Assembly (NCBI RefSeq): GCF_000766795.1
Contig: NZ_JPDS01000001.1
Location: 439,001-503,000 of the forward strand
Source: Polaribacter sp. Hel1_85
GTDB lineage: Bacteria > Bacteroidota > Bacteroidia > Flavobacteriales > Flavobacteriaceae
DNA: 64,000 bases
Reading direction: 5' to 3'
The notes below the pieces were generated by a model. The model ran no database searches, was not told the origin of the DNA, and worked only from the letters and a program-made list of their open reading frames with translations. Positions 20,217-28,950 of the stretch are shown here, piece after piece; position 1 is the first letter of the stretch; every line of letters starts with the position of its first letter. The position numbers were made by a program, and so were the translations under genes.

Positions 20217-20276
20217 TAAATAATAGTTCATTTGTTTTTAAGAGAACTAACTAAAACTAACTAAATATTGAGATTA

Positions 20277-21776
20277 CTATTTACAGTCTAAAATCATCAA
20301 TTGTTTCTTACTTTTAGAATGATTGTACATTACAAATTTACCATCAGCAAAACTACCTTTATAAGGTATATACTTGGTTTTTCCTTTGTTGTCTTGTATT
20401 TTTTCATGACTTACATTACCATCTTTATCATATAAAAAAACATATAAAGAACTAGACTCAAACCAACCTTTAGATACTTTTAAACGACCATCTGTTTTAG
20501 CTGTTAAATTTTTACCTGAATTTAATAAAACATGTAATTTACCGTTATTTAGAAAAGCATTATAAGAAGGGGATGTATCTCTTTTAAAAATACTTCGTCC
20601 CCAATTTAAGTTTCCATCAGCGTCTAACTTAGTTATTAAAATATCATCATAATGATAAGTAGTTACATACATACCACCATTCATTCCGTTAGAAACATAA
20701 ACCTGTGTAACATAAAATTCTTCAGCAACTAAATAAGTGTTACCTTCTTCATCTTCTAATAAATAATCTAGTGTAAAGCTTGTTAATTCTGCATTTTTTT
20801 TATTCTTTGCATTTCTATAACCATAGAGGTCTTCAAAAACTTTTAATGGTAATTTTTGCTTCTTTTTTTCTATTACTTCAAGATTATTTGTATCAACAAT
20901 AAACGTACTAACACCTTTAATACCAAATACTTTATCTTCAGAATAATATCCAATAAGTCTTAAGTTATCATTTACAAAAGACAAATTTAAACTTTGAATA
21001 TATTCATCTTCTTTTAAAGAGATAGCACTCGTTTCTATATTGTCTTTATCAATTTTATTGATAACATAAGAATAGTTCGCTTTTGCATTTTTACGTTCTC
21101 GTTTTCCCTTAAAATATTCTTTACCAACATTATAAACCACAGCATTATCATCTACAACCATGTCTGAAGATCTATAATATTTTTCTGTATTTGAATAATA
21201 ACTTTTAGAATAGGTTAATTCTAAATTTTCGGCATTATAGACATGAATATTATACGAATTAGAATTCTTCTTTTCTATGTCTGTTGTAATTGCAATGAAT
21301 TTTTTATTTGGTGAAATAGAAAAATTAGTTTGCCTTTTATTCTGACCAGAAAACAAAGCGCTTTTCTTTTTTACCGTAGTTTCTAATAGCGTTACTTTTG
21401 TATAATTATTAGATGCTACATTATAAGTGTAGCAATGTAATATACGTTCTGTTTTAGAAGGGCTTTCTACCATAAAAATACGTAGCTGATTATTATAAAA
21501 TAGCTCACCAACAAAACTTTCTTTTTTACTTAGTTTTACAGTTTTTATTTTTTTACCCTTTGCTTTATTATCAAAAGTTTCAAATACCAAATACGTTTTA
21601 CTTTTTCTAGCAATTACATTTAAATCATTGTCGGTTGTATAAATATTTAAAATATTAGTAGACTTAAACTGGTCTATATATTTCTGACTTTCATGAACAA
21701 CAAAATGATTGTTTTGTGAAATACTTGTTGAAGAAAAAAGGAAAATAAATAGCAAGGAGCTATAAAATAATTTCAT
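20277..21776 (-). CDS. secreted hypothetical protein (499 aa)
   Basis: I do not recognise a named family. Residues 1-20 are a clear Sec signal peptide (MKLFYSSLLFIFLFSSTSIS, cleavage near SISQ). The mature part is rich in beta strands and lysine, with repeated blocks of the kind (Y/F)xVDxxNLEV..., ITKLDADGNLNWG and VFLYDKDGNVSHEK, suggesting a beta-propeller. No lipobox and no type IX sorting domain, so it is probably periplasmic. Monocistronic, convergent with the DUF3360 gene and divergent from the amine oxidase gene. Function unknown. Confidence 0.75.
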   Translation of the reverse strand: MKLFYSSLLFIFLFSSTSISQNNHFVVHESQKYIDQFKSTNILNIYTTDNDLNVIARKSKTYLVFETFDNKAKGKKIKTVKLSKKESFVGELFYNNQLRIFMVESPSKTERILHCYTYNVASNNYTKVTLLETTVKKKSALFSGQNKRQTNFSISPNKKFIAITTDIEKKNSNSYNIHVYNAENLELTYSKSYYSNTEKYYRSSDMVVDDNAVVYNVGKEYFKGKRERKNAKANYSYVINKIDKDNIETSAISLKEDEYIQSLNLSFVNDNLRLIGYYSEDKVFGIKGVSTFIVDTNNLEVIEKKKQKLPLKVFEDLYGYRNAKNKKNAELTSFTLDYLLEDEEGNTYLVAEEFYVTQVYVSNGMNGGMYVTTYHYDDILITKLDADGNLNWGRSIFKRDTSPSYNAFLNNGKLHVLLNSGKNLTAKTDGRLKVSKGWFESSSLYVFLYDKDGNVSHEKIQDNKGKTKYIPYKGSFADGKFVMYNHSKSKKQLMILDCK

Positions 21777-21963
21777 GTAATATTTTTTTACGAAGATAAT
21801 GATTTATCAGATTTACTGTTTATGAATGTCCAAAAATAATTCTTAAACCAGCTATGAAAGATATTATTACTACTTGGTTTTCATTAATAAAATACTAAAT
21901 AGAAGTCAAAACTTAATTTTATAATCAGGTATTTATACGCTTAATAGGGGCTTACATATTCTT

Positions 21964-21971
21964 TAGTTTTG
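21964..21971 (+). promoter_or_regulatory. -7 box of the amine oxidase gene
   Basis: TAGTTTTG matches TAnnTTTG and lies 31 bp before the ATG. I see no clear TTG at the usual -33 distance. Confidence 0.45.
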
Positions 21972-22002
21972 TAACAAACCAACTTTTTAAACTATAAATA
22001 TT

Positions 22003-24096
22003 ATGAGCTACTTACAATTTCAACCTGGTAAAAAAACATCAAAGATCCAAAAAAAGGGAGCAGGTTCTGTTCGTAAAGCGTTTTCAGAATGGTTGATAGA
22101 AAACCATGGTTCTGATTATGAAACAACTATAAACAAGCAAAGAGCTCGTAAAAAAGCAACTCAATTTAAAGCTTCTATAGATTCTGTAAAAAAAGATAAA
22201 CCTTTGGTTGGTATTGTTGGTGGTGGTTTTGCAGGTTTATATGCAGGTCTTATTTTACAATCTTTAAATATAGAATGTGAAGTTTTTGAAAGTTCTAAAA
22301 GAGTTGGTGGTAGAATCGATACTTGGTATTCTACAAAATATGATTCAAAAAATAAAGATACAGCTGGTTTGTATGGAGAAGTAGGAGGAATGCGAATTCC
22401 ACAGTTTTCTGATGATATGTTACCTGTACAACAATTAGCACTTTCTGTAAACGCTGCTTTAGAAAGAAATGGTTTGCAAGATCAAGCGCTTATTTGGCGA
22501 AAATTTTATTACAATTCTCCTGTACAACGTTTGCGCTATAATAATATGAAAGCACCAATTCTTGCAGAAAATGTAAATTTAAATCCTTTAAACTTTGGTG
22601 TAGATAAAGGTGGAGATATTGCTATGGTTTGGCTTACAGAAGTACAGCTTTCTAAAAGCGAGACATTTCTTCCTATTAATAAAATATTAGACAAAGTAAA
22701 TGAACCCTTTATAAAAGCCATCAATAAATCTTTTTCTAAAGGATTTAAGAAATTAATGAAGTTTGATAATTTTTCTATGTGGGCTTATTTAACCAACGTA
22801 TTTACATTGGGCGATTTGGGCGAATACTACAACCCAGAAATGGGAAAGAAATCTGATTTTTTACCATATAATATTGCTAGTTATTTAGAAACATTAAATG
22901 TAGGTACAGGCATGTATTCTGTTTCTTTTGTAGAAATTGTTTTGGCAACTTACGATTGGCATGGAAGTAAAAACTCATACGATGCAACAGATGAAAATAT
23001 TTATATGGTTACTATTGATAAAGGAATGCAACATTTTCCTGATGCGTGTAGAACCATACTAAATTTAGACACAGGAATTTTACCTTCCGATGGATATAGA
23101 GCGCAAATATTAACAGGTATGACAACTGGTATTGATGGATATTATGGATACTCTCCAAATAACTTAACAGCTGCTGCAAAACCACCAAGTTCTGTCCCTT
23201 CAGCAAATGCTCCAACACCAATTTCTGGAAAAAAATCGCATAAAAAAGAACGTGTTTTTATGAATCATAGGGTAACCAATGTACATTATGATGAAGATTT
23301 ATATAATGGTCATGGAGGTATGAAAATGACCATTAAAAATGATGATAAAATAATTAAAAAACAATATCCTTTTGTAATAAGTACGTTACCAAATGGTGCT
23401 TATTTAAGTGGTGAATTAAAAACTAATTTTTTCGACAAATTGTCTTTTGCAAAAGCACGTGCAATTAGAGAATGTAATTATATGCCTTCTTTTAAAGCGT
23501 TTATTACCTTTAAAAATCAGTTTTGGGCAACTTTAGGAGAAAGACAAGATAAAGGATTAGGAGTTGCTGTTTCAGACAAATCGAACCGACAAATTGTGTA
23601 TCCTTCTTATGGTTATGACGCTAAAGGTGGTGTTTTACAAATTTATTGTTGGGCACAAGATGCAGAACGAATTGGTGCTCTTTCTGATGAAGAACGTGTA
23701 AACGAATGTTTAAAAGGAATACAATATTTATATCCAGAAGTAAAAGTTTATGAAGAATTTGCAGGCTACAAACCAGAAGAAACTACAAAAACTTGGTTTT
23801 GGGACAATCATGCAAATGGAGGTGCTTTTGCTTTGTTTAAACCAGGGCAATTTAAAAACTTGTACCCAACATTATTAACTCCAGAATTTAATGGATCTTT
23901 ATTACTTGCTGGCGAATGTTGTTCTGTACATCATGGTTGGATAGTTGGTGCGCTAGATTCTGCTTACAATGCTGTTTTAAATATTTTAAAACAAGCAGAT
24001 GCAAAAGATAAAATAAAACAAATGGAAGAAACTTGGGGAAGTCTTTCTTCTCCTGATGTTGCTCTTAAAAAGAGAAAATTAAAAAGAAAAGTATAG
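22003..24096 (+). CDS. FAD-dependent amine oxidase family protein
   Basis: A 697-aa flavoenzyme. The dinucleotide-binding motif GIVGGGFAGLYAGL lies near residues 70-83, followed by ESSKRVGGRIDTWY (the GG-doublet motif of the amine oxidase class), and the C-terminal FAD contact GECCSVHHGWIVGALDSAY. It is longer than typical monoamine oxidases (about 450-550 aa); residues 1-65 form a basic extension and there is a Pro/Ser/Ala-rich insert near 390-410. No signal peptide, so cytoplasmic. Likely oxidises an amine or L-amino acid to the imine with H2O2 release; the substrate is not predictable. Own promoter at 21964; about 125 bp to the next gene. Confidence 0.82.
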   Translation: MSYLQFQPGKKTSKIQKKGAGSVRKAFSEWLIENHGSDYETTINKQRARKKATQFKASIDSVKKDKPLVGIVGGGFAGLYAGLILQSLNIECEVFESSKRVGGRIDTWYSTKYDSKNKDTAGLYGEVGGMRIPQFSDDMLPVQQLALSVNAALERNGLQDQALIWRKFYYNSPVQRLRYNNMKAPILAENVNLNPLNFGVDKGGDIAMVWLTEVQLSKSETFLPINKILDKVNEPFIKAINKSFSKGFKKLMKFDNFSMWAYLTNVFTLGDLGEYYNPEMGKKSDFLPYNIASYLETLNVGTGMYSVSFVEIVLATYDWHGSKNSYDATDENIYMVTIDKGMQHFPDACRTILNLDTGILPSDGYRAQILTGMTTGIDGYYGYSPNNLTAAAKPPSSVPSANAPTPISGKKSHKKERVFMNHRVTNVHYDEDLYNGHGGMKMTIKNDDKIIKKQYPFVISTLPNGAYLSGELKTNFFDKLSFAKARAIRECNYMPSFKAFITFKNQFWATLGERQDKGLGVAVSDKSNRQIVYPSYGYDAKGGVLQIYCWAQDAERIGALSDEERVNECLKGIQYLYPEVKVYEEFAGYKPEETTKTWFWDNHANGGAFALFKPGQFKNLYPTLLTPEFNGSLLLAGECCSVHHGWIVGALDSAYNAVLNILKQADAKDKIKQMEETWGSLSSPDVALKKRKLKRKV

Positions 24097-24191
24097 AATT
24101 TTAGATAAGTATTCTCCTCAAAAAATAGTTAGTAATAAGAAGAGTTTGTAATGACAATTATCATTTGAATTTGTAATAATCTTTGGTATTT

Positions 24192-24210
24192 TTATAGTTG
24201 TAAACTATAA
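24192..24210 (+). promoter_or_regulatory. palindromic operator candidate before the AhpD-like gene
   Basis: TTATAGTT-GTA-AACTATAA is a perfect 8-bp inverted repeat with a 3-base centre, ending 11 bp before the ATG. A near-consensus -7 (AATCTTTG, 24178-24185) lies just upstream, so a bound repressor would block transcription start. Confidence 0.5.
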
Positions 24211-24221
24211 AATACTTCATC

Positions 24222-24566
24222 ATGAAAGATTACCCAAAACATTACGAATCTATTATTAAAGGCATGGAAGAAATTGGTGGAAAAATACCCAAAACAATGG
24301 CTGCTTTTGGTGAAATGCATGAAAAAACGATTGCAAATGGAGCACTGTCTTCTAAAACAAAAGAACTTATTGCATTAGGAATTGCCATTACTGTTCGTTG
24401 TGATGGTTGTATTGCTTTTCATGTGCATGATGCTTTAGAGTCTGGTGCTTCAAATGAAGAAATTATGGAAACAATTGGTGTTGCCATTTTAATGGGTGGT
24501 GGTCCTTCTGTAGTTTATGGTTGTGAAGCCATGGAAGCATTAGAACAATTTAAAGTTCTTGCTTAA
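24222..24566 (+). CDS. AhpD-like carboxymuconolactone decarboxylase family protein
   Basis: A 114-aa all-helical protein with the redox motif E48...C60-x-x-C63-x-x-x-H67 (CDGCIAFH), the arrangement of AhpD-type thiol peroxidase reductases, rather than the true decarboxylase, which lacks the cysteine pair. The full single domain is present. Probably handles peroxide or another reactive electrophile; this would suit its place after an H2O2-making amine oxidase, although they are about 125 bp apart and may not be co-transcribed. A palindrome just before the start suggests regulation by a small repressor. Confidence 0.9.
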   Translation: MKDYPKHYESIIKGMEEIGGKIPKTMAAFGEMHEKTIANGALSSKTKELIALGIAITVRCDGCIAFHVHDALESGASNEEIMETIGVAILMGGGPSVVYGCEAMEALEQFKVLA

Positions 24567-24693
24567 TTTACATATTTCATCTTTAAATGCTCATCAATAA
24601 AAAAAGAACTCATTATAAAATTACTTTATAGACAATATTCTTATAAAATTGAATCATTGCAATTTAAATCTTCCTAGATTTTTATTGCGTTAC

Positions 24694-24726
24694 AAGCCTA
24701 GTCATTTATGATTGGGCTTTTTTCTT
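24694..24726 (+). terminator. terminator after the AhpD-like gene
   Basis: AAGCCTAGTCAT pairs with ATGATTGGGCTT (two G-U or mismatched pairs, 2-nt loop), followed by a T-rich run. Confidence 0.7.
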
Positions 24727-24842
24727 GTATGGTTTTATTACTAAGATACTAGGTATGAAACTTATTATAAAAGCGAATTGAAGTGAACTATCTATGGAGG
24801 ATAATGACAGAATAAACTATTTTTTATTTCTATACTTATAAC

Positions 24843-24869
24843 TTCACAAAAAAGCGGTCATTCTTCACA
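24843..24869 (+). promoter_or_regulatory. copy A of a 21-bp-spaced direct repeat (LytTR-site candidate)
   Basis: TTCACA at 24843 is repeated at 24864, exactly 21 bp (two helical turns) apart, directly before a T-run ending in TTTG (24874-24877) that can serve as the -33 element. The same arrangement occurs at 27142 and 29713. A 21-bp step between half-sites is the classic spacing of LytTR-domain binding sites. Confidence 0.65.
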
Positions 24870-24884
24870 TTTTTTTGTTTTGTT

Positions 24885-24930
24885 TAAGAAGATTAAACAT
24901 TTTTACATTCAAATGTGTTTAATCTTCTTA
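24885..24930 (+). promoter_or_regulatory. 15-bp inverted repeat in the leader of the first T9SS gene
   Basis: TAAGAAGATTAAACA (24885-24899) is perfectly complementary to 24916-24930, with a 16-base centre, and ends 11 bp before the ATG. There is no T-run after it, so it is not a usual terminator. It may be a repressor site or an mRNA 5' hairpin that controls translation or stability. Confidence 0.55.
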
Positions 24931-24941
24931 TATAATAAATT

Positions 24942-26756
24942 ATGGCAAATCATTACTTACAACTTTTTTTATCTCCCTTTATTTTTTTTATTTCTAGAGA
25001 TAATAAAATTTCTAGAATTTTCATTCTAATAATAGCTCTTGCTAATTATTCTAACAATATTAACGCTCAAACTGTTTTTGATTTAATGAATGTTAATAAA
25101 ATTCCTAATGGAATTACAATGAATTCGGGTACTCCAAATACACTATTTTTGGCTTCCGCTCCAGATAGTATTACTGCGGGTAATTTAATTGCTAATGGTG
25201 GTACTTTGCAAAACAGTCTTAATGCAGCAGATGCAAAGCTAACATTAAATAGTGAAGGTACTACTGCTACTGTTGGACCTATCACTTGGACAGCTGCAAT
25301 GAATGATGATTGGTCGGACTTTATAAACTGGAATCCTACAGTTGTTCCAACTAGCTCTGATGATGTTATTATACCCAATATTCTTAATTCACCTATTATA
25401 TATGGAGATGAGGGAGTAACCATAAAAAACATTACTATAGATCCTGCTTCTACTATAAATATTAATAGTGGTGGTTCACTTATTGCTACAGGAACAGCGA
25501 GTGGAAATGTTACCTACAAAAGAGCACTTACCTCTAACTGGCATTTAATTTCATCTCCTCTAAGTAGTGAAACTTTTGAAGATTTAATTGCAAGTACCAC
25601 TTTTGCAGCTGGTAACGGAACTAATATAGGAATTGCTCCTTATAAAAATGATGGTACAGCATGGAATTACTTAACAAGTGCTTCTAGTGGAGCCATAACA
25701 TCTGGTCAAGGTTTTTCTGTTAAATTAGCTGTTGGTGGTGATTTAAATTTTGTAGGAGGTATAAACACAAGTACTGTTACCTATGCTATTACACAGGCTA
25801 CTAATACTTTAAACTTGATAGGTAACCCTTATGCTTCTTACATTAATCTTGGTAGTTTTTTCTCAGACAATCCTACAGGACCTGTACTTTCTGAAGCAAC
25901 AATATGGTTATGGAATCAAGCCACTAATAGTTATGATTTAAAAATGTCTGGTACAGATGCTGGTTTTCAAATTGCTCCAGGCCAAGCATTTTTTGTAAGC
26001 GCAGGTGCAAATACAGATGTTACTTTTGATGTTGCAAATCAAAGCCATCAAACAGATACTTTTCAAAGAAATTCAAGAACAGAAATACAATTAACAACTA
26101 CAGAAAATGAAGTTTCCAGATCTACAAAACTATATTATATAGAAGGTACTACCACTGGATTTGATGACGGGTATGATGGAAGTTTATTTGGAGGTGCTGA
26201 TTATAATTTCGCTTTATTCACGGAGTTAGTTTCTGATAATCAAGGTAAAAAATTAGCCATTCAATCTTTACCTGATTCAGATTTTGAAACTACAGTTGTT
26301 CCTGTAGGACTAATTGCTAAAGCCGGTAAAGAGATTACGTTTTCTGCATATACTAAGAATCTTCCTACAGGAATAGATGTGTATTTAGAAGATAGAATAA
26401 ATGGTGCTTTTACGAACTTATCTGAAGAGAACTATAAAGTTACTATAAAGGATGCTGCTAATGGTATTGGGCAATTTTATGTACACACTACTTCTCAAAG
26501 GCTGAGTATTAATAGTGAAAGACTAGAAAACGTAAGTATTTATAAAACAGATGCTACTACTTTAAGAATAGCAGGTTTACAAGGCAAACACGCTTCTATA
26601 AAAGTGTATACTATTCTCGGAAAACAAGTATTTAATTCTACATTTCAAGCAAATGGTGTAAAAGATGTTTCTTTACCAAAATTAGTTGCAGGTGTTTATC
26701 TAGTTGAGTTACAAACTGAAAAAGGAACATTGAATAAGAAAATAGTTTTAGAATAA
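24942..26756 (+). CDS. secreted protein with T9SS type A sorting domain (604 aa)
   Basis: A cell-surface or released protein exported by Sec and then the type IX system. The N-terminal hydrophobic segment (about 26-42) ends at NINAQTVF, a signal-peptidase I site. Residues 110-220 include WSDFINWNP and SSDDVIIPN with a GGSLIATGTASG beta-helix turn, a pattern common in flavobacterial T9SS proteins; a beta-rich middle follows. The last 75 residues are the type A sorting domain (VYTILGKQVFNS...GVYLVELQT...KKIVLE). It shares its C-terminal half with the 1009-aa protein at 29795. A peptide gene begins 27 bp downstream. Confidence 0.85.
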   Translation: MANHYLQLFLSPFIFFISRDNKISRIFILIIALANYSNNINAQTVFDLMNVNKIPNGITMNSGTPNTLFLASAPDSITAGNLIANGGTLQNSLNAADAKLTLNSEGTTATVGPITWTAAMNDDWSDFINWNPTVVPTSSDDVIIPNILNSPIIYGDEGVTIKNITIDPASTININSGGSLIATGTASGNVTYKRALTSNWHLISSPLSSETFEDLIASTTFAAGNGTNIGIAPYKNDGTAWNYLTSASSGAITSGQGFSVKLAVGGDLNFVGGINTSTVTYAITQATNTLNLIGNPYASYINLGSFFSDNPTGPVLSEATIWLWNQATNSYDLKMSGTDAGFQIAPGQAFFVSAGANTDVTFDVANQSHQTDTFQRNSRTEIQLTTTENEVSRSTKLYYIEGTTTGFDDGYDGSLFGGADYNFALFTELVSDNQGKKLAIQSLPDSDFETTVVPVGLIAKAGKEITFSAYTKNLPTGIDVYLEDRINGAFTNLSEENYKVTIKDAANGIGQFYVHTTSQRLSINSERLENVSIYKTDATTLRIAGLQGKHASIKVYTILGKQVFNSTFQANGVKDVSLPKLVAGVYLVELQTEKGTLNKKIVLE

Positions 26757-26783
26757 TATCGAGAATTTTAAAGATAAAACATC

Positions 26784-26963
26784 ATGAAAAATAATACCAA
26801 AAATACTCAAGATATGGCTCAAGAAATTACTCGTAAAGACGCAATAAAGAAAATAGGGACATATGGTAAATATGCAGCGTTAACAGCTTTAGGTACTTAT
26901 TTAATTTTAAGTCCTCAAAAAGCACAAGCTGCAAGCCCAGAAGCTCCTGGAGAAGGTTTTTAA
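26784..26963 (+). CDS. 59-aa exported peptide precursor, copy 1
   Basis: Too short for usual ORF cut-offs but clearly coding: it has a close paralogue at 32851 that differs mainly at the N-terminus and at synonymous positions. Residues 1-20 are polar and end in TRKDAIKK, a Tat-like basic motif; residues 26-42 are hydrophobic (KYAALTALGTYLIL); then PQKAQA gives an AxA cleavage site, leaving about ten residues, ASPEAPGEGF. So the gene encodes a leader plus a tiny acidic, Pro/Gly-rich peptide. It lies 27 bp after the T9SS gene and before a terminator. I do not know its function; a secreted signal or a surface-anchoring partner are both possible. Confidence 0.75.
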   Translation: MKNNTKNTQDMAQEITRKDAIKKIGTYGKYAALTALGTYLILSPQKAQAASPEAPGEGF

Positions 26964-27018
26964 TTGATAGAAAACCTTTCTAAAAGAAAGTGAAATTTCC
27001 TCAAGTTTCAATTATGTA

Positions 27019-27050
27019 AAAAGTCCAATATAGCATGATTGGGCTTTTTT
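27019..27050 (+). terminator. terminator of peptide gene, copy 1
   Basis: AAAAGTCCAAT pairs with ATTGGGCTTTT (one G-U pair, 8-nt loop), then T-rich. The same terminator follows copy 2. Confidence 0.85.
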
Positions 27051-27141
27051 CTTGCATTGTTTTATGATTTAAAAAGGTGGAGTTTTTTAAGAAAAAAAGT
27101 GATCAACTTATTTTTTTGAATAAAGTTTAAAAATCACAAAC

Positions 27142-27168
27142 TTCACATAAAATGACTTAAGTATCACA
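27142..27168 (+). promoter_or_regulatory. copy B of the 21-bp-spaced direct repeat
   Basis: TTCACA at 27142 and ATCACA at 27163, 21 bp apart; the block runs from ACTTCACA to ATCACAT as in the other two copies. It ends 4 bp before TTTG (27173-27176), the -33 element of the histidine kinase gene. This would make the two-component system regulate itself. Confidence 0.65.
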
Positions 27169-27172
27169 TTTT

Positions 27173-27203
27173 TTTGTTTTTTTGAATATAATAAATCAAT
27201 TTG
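27173..27203 (+). promoter_or_regulatory. promoter of the TPR histidine kinase gene
   Basis: TTTG (27173-27176), 19-bp spacer, TCAATTTG (27196-27203), one base from TAnnTTTG. Leader is very short (about 10 nt to the ATG at 27214). Confidence 0.55.
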
Positions 27204-27213
27204 CAATAGTATT

Positions 27214-28950
27214 ATGATATTAATTAAAAGAATTTTAATTCTATTCTTTCCGTTTTTCACTTTCGGCCAAAATATTGATTTACTTAAAAAAGGAGATTTC
27301 TTCTTTGATAAATCTGTAAACGATTCTGCCGTATTTTATTATGATGCTGGTACAAAGAATTGTAAAAATTGTGATGAAGCTTTATTGGCAGAATATTATT
27401 TAAAATTTGGAAAAGCAAATAGATTAATAGGGAACATTGAAAGTGCTTTAGTTTTTTATTTAAAAGCAGAGAAAATTTTTAATAATTTAAATAATTACAA
27501 TGGTTTATTTGAAGCAAAAATTAATTTAGCAGAATTTTACAGATCAATAGATGAAATTGAAAAATCTTTTTATTTAATAGAAGAAGCTGAAAAAATTAGT
27601 AAAAAGAATATCATTCGTAAAGAAGTATTGGCATACTATTATAACAGAAGAGCTGCAATTATTGCTGATAAATTTGATGATAAGGACGAAGTAATTAGGT
27701 TGTCTAAAAAAAGTATACAAATTGCAGAAGAATTAAAAGCAAACAAATTATTGATATATTCTTACAATGAATTAGCATATGTCTATGAATCCCAGAATAA
27801 AAAAGATTTAGCTTTAAAGTATTATTTTAAGGCTTTTAATATTGCAGAAAAATTAGACCTTGGAATAGAAATGTGTGATGTTCTGTATAATATTGGGCGC
27901 GAAGAGTTTTTAAGAATTGAGTACAATATTGCTCCACCCAAAAACGAGAATCCAAAACTATATAAAAAAGCTAGAGATTATTTTAAACAAGGCTTAGAAT
28001 TAGCGACCAAAATTAATTATTTAGAAAGACAAAAAGATTTTTCTAAACGCTTGTTTCATAATTTTGTTAAAACTCACCAGTTTAAAGAGGCTATTAAGTA
28101 TAATGAATTATACCATAGTTATAATGAACAATTGCTTAAAAATAATAAGCAAAAAGAAATAGCTGAAATTGAAGCTAAATATTTAAATGAAAAAAAAGAC
28201 AACCAAATAATCCTAAACGAGAAAGAGATAAGAGTACAATACTTTATATTGTTTTGTTTTGGAATATTATTATTACTTCTTCTTCTCTTTTTTATAAAAT
28301 CGAGAAAAGACAAATTTAAGATTGAAGATATATTAGAGCAAAAAACGGTTTTACTCAAAGAAATTCATCACAGAGTTAAAAATAATTTACAACTAACTTC
28401 TAGCTTATTGTATTTACAAGCAAACAAGCATAATGATCCAAAAACATCCGCTATGGTAAAAGAATCACAAAAGCAGATAAGTTCTATAGCTTTAGTGCAC
28501 GAAATGCTATATCAAGATGATACTGTATCGTTAATATCTATAGATCAGTATCTAAAAGAGTTAGGAAGTAGACTTCTTCAATTCTCACCAAGTAAAAATA
28601 TTGTATACAATTTAGATACTAAAAATGTTTCATTACCAATAGATTATGCTACAACGTTAGGGTTAATTTTAAATGAATTGATTACAAATTCTTTAAAACA
28701 TGCTTTTAAAGATGATAAAGGAGTTATTGTTGTTTCTTTAGAAAAGATAAAAGGCAAACAATACAAATTTACCTATTCAGACAATGGTGTTGGTTTGCCT
28801 AAAAAATTAAAAGAAAGTACACATAAAACATTAGGCTTAAAGTTAATTAAAATGTTTGCAGAAGAAATAGATGCACAATTAGAGGTTATTAATGAAGGCG
28901 GATTAACCTACCGTTTTATTTTTAAAAATAAATACGATACAGATGTATAA
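27214..28950 (+). CDS. TPR-containing sensor histidine kinase (HisKA_2 type)
   Basis: A membrane sensor. Residues 1-18 are a signal peptide (LFFPFFTFGQ), 20-330 are tetratricopeptide repeats predicted to be periplasmic, 340-362 one membrane helix, then a coiled linker. The kinase core has EIHHRVKNNLQL (His385/His386, phosphoacceptor) and an ATP-binding domain with NELITNSLKHAF, DNGVGLP and LGLKLI. TPR repeats suggest that it senses a peptide or protein partner rather than a small molecule. Its end overlaps the response regulator gene by 8 bp, so they are translated together. It sits between two T9SS/peptide units. Confidence 0.92.
   Translation: MILIKRILILFFPFFTFGQNIDLLKKGDFFFDKSVNDSAVFYYDAGTKNCKNCDEALLAEYYLKFGKANRLIGNIESALVFYLKAEKIFNNLNNYNGLFEAKINLAEFYRSIDEIEKSFYLIEEAEKISKKNIIRKEVLAYYYNRRAAIIADKFDDKDEVIRLSKKSIQIAEELKANKLLIYSYNELAYVYESQNKKDLALKYYFKAFNIAEKLDLGIEMCDVLYNIGREEFLRIEYNIAPPKNENPKLYKKARDYFKQGLELATKINYLERQKDFSKRLFHNFVKTHQFKEAIKYNELYHSYNEQLLKNNKQKEIAEIEAKYLNEKKDNQIILNEKEIRVQYFILFCFGILLLLLLLFFIKSRKDKFKIEDILEQKTVLLKEIHHRVKNNLQLTSSLLYLQANKHNDPKTSAMVKESQKQISSIALVHEMLYQDDTVSLISIDQYLKELGSRLLQFSPSKNIVYNLDTKNVSLPIDYATTLGLILNELITNSLKHAFKDDKGVIVVSLEKIKGKQYKFTYSDNGVGLPKKLKESTHKTLGLKLIKMFAEEIDAQLEVINEGGLTYRFIFKNKYDTDV

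Larger units (their letters stand above)
26534..27050 (+). repeat. copy 1 of a long duplicated tract (sorting domain + peptide gene + terminator)
   Basis: From AGTATTTATAAAACAGATGC onward this tract is near-identical to 32603-33121. It covers the sorting-domain codons, the intergenic gap, the 59-codon peptide gene and its terminator. The sorting domain keeps nearly every base, which implies recent duplication or gene conversion. Confidence 0.85.

Noticed and set aside
24885..24930. Inverted repeat read as a transcription terminator
   Set aside because: No T-run follows on either strand and it lies inside the leader of a gene.
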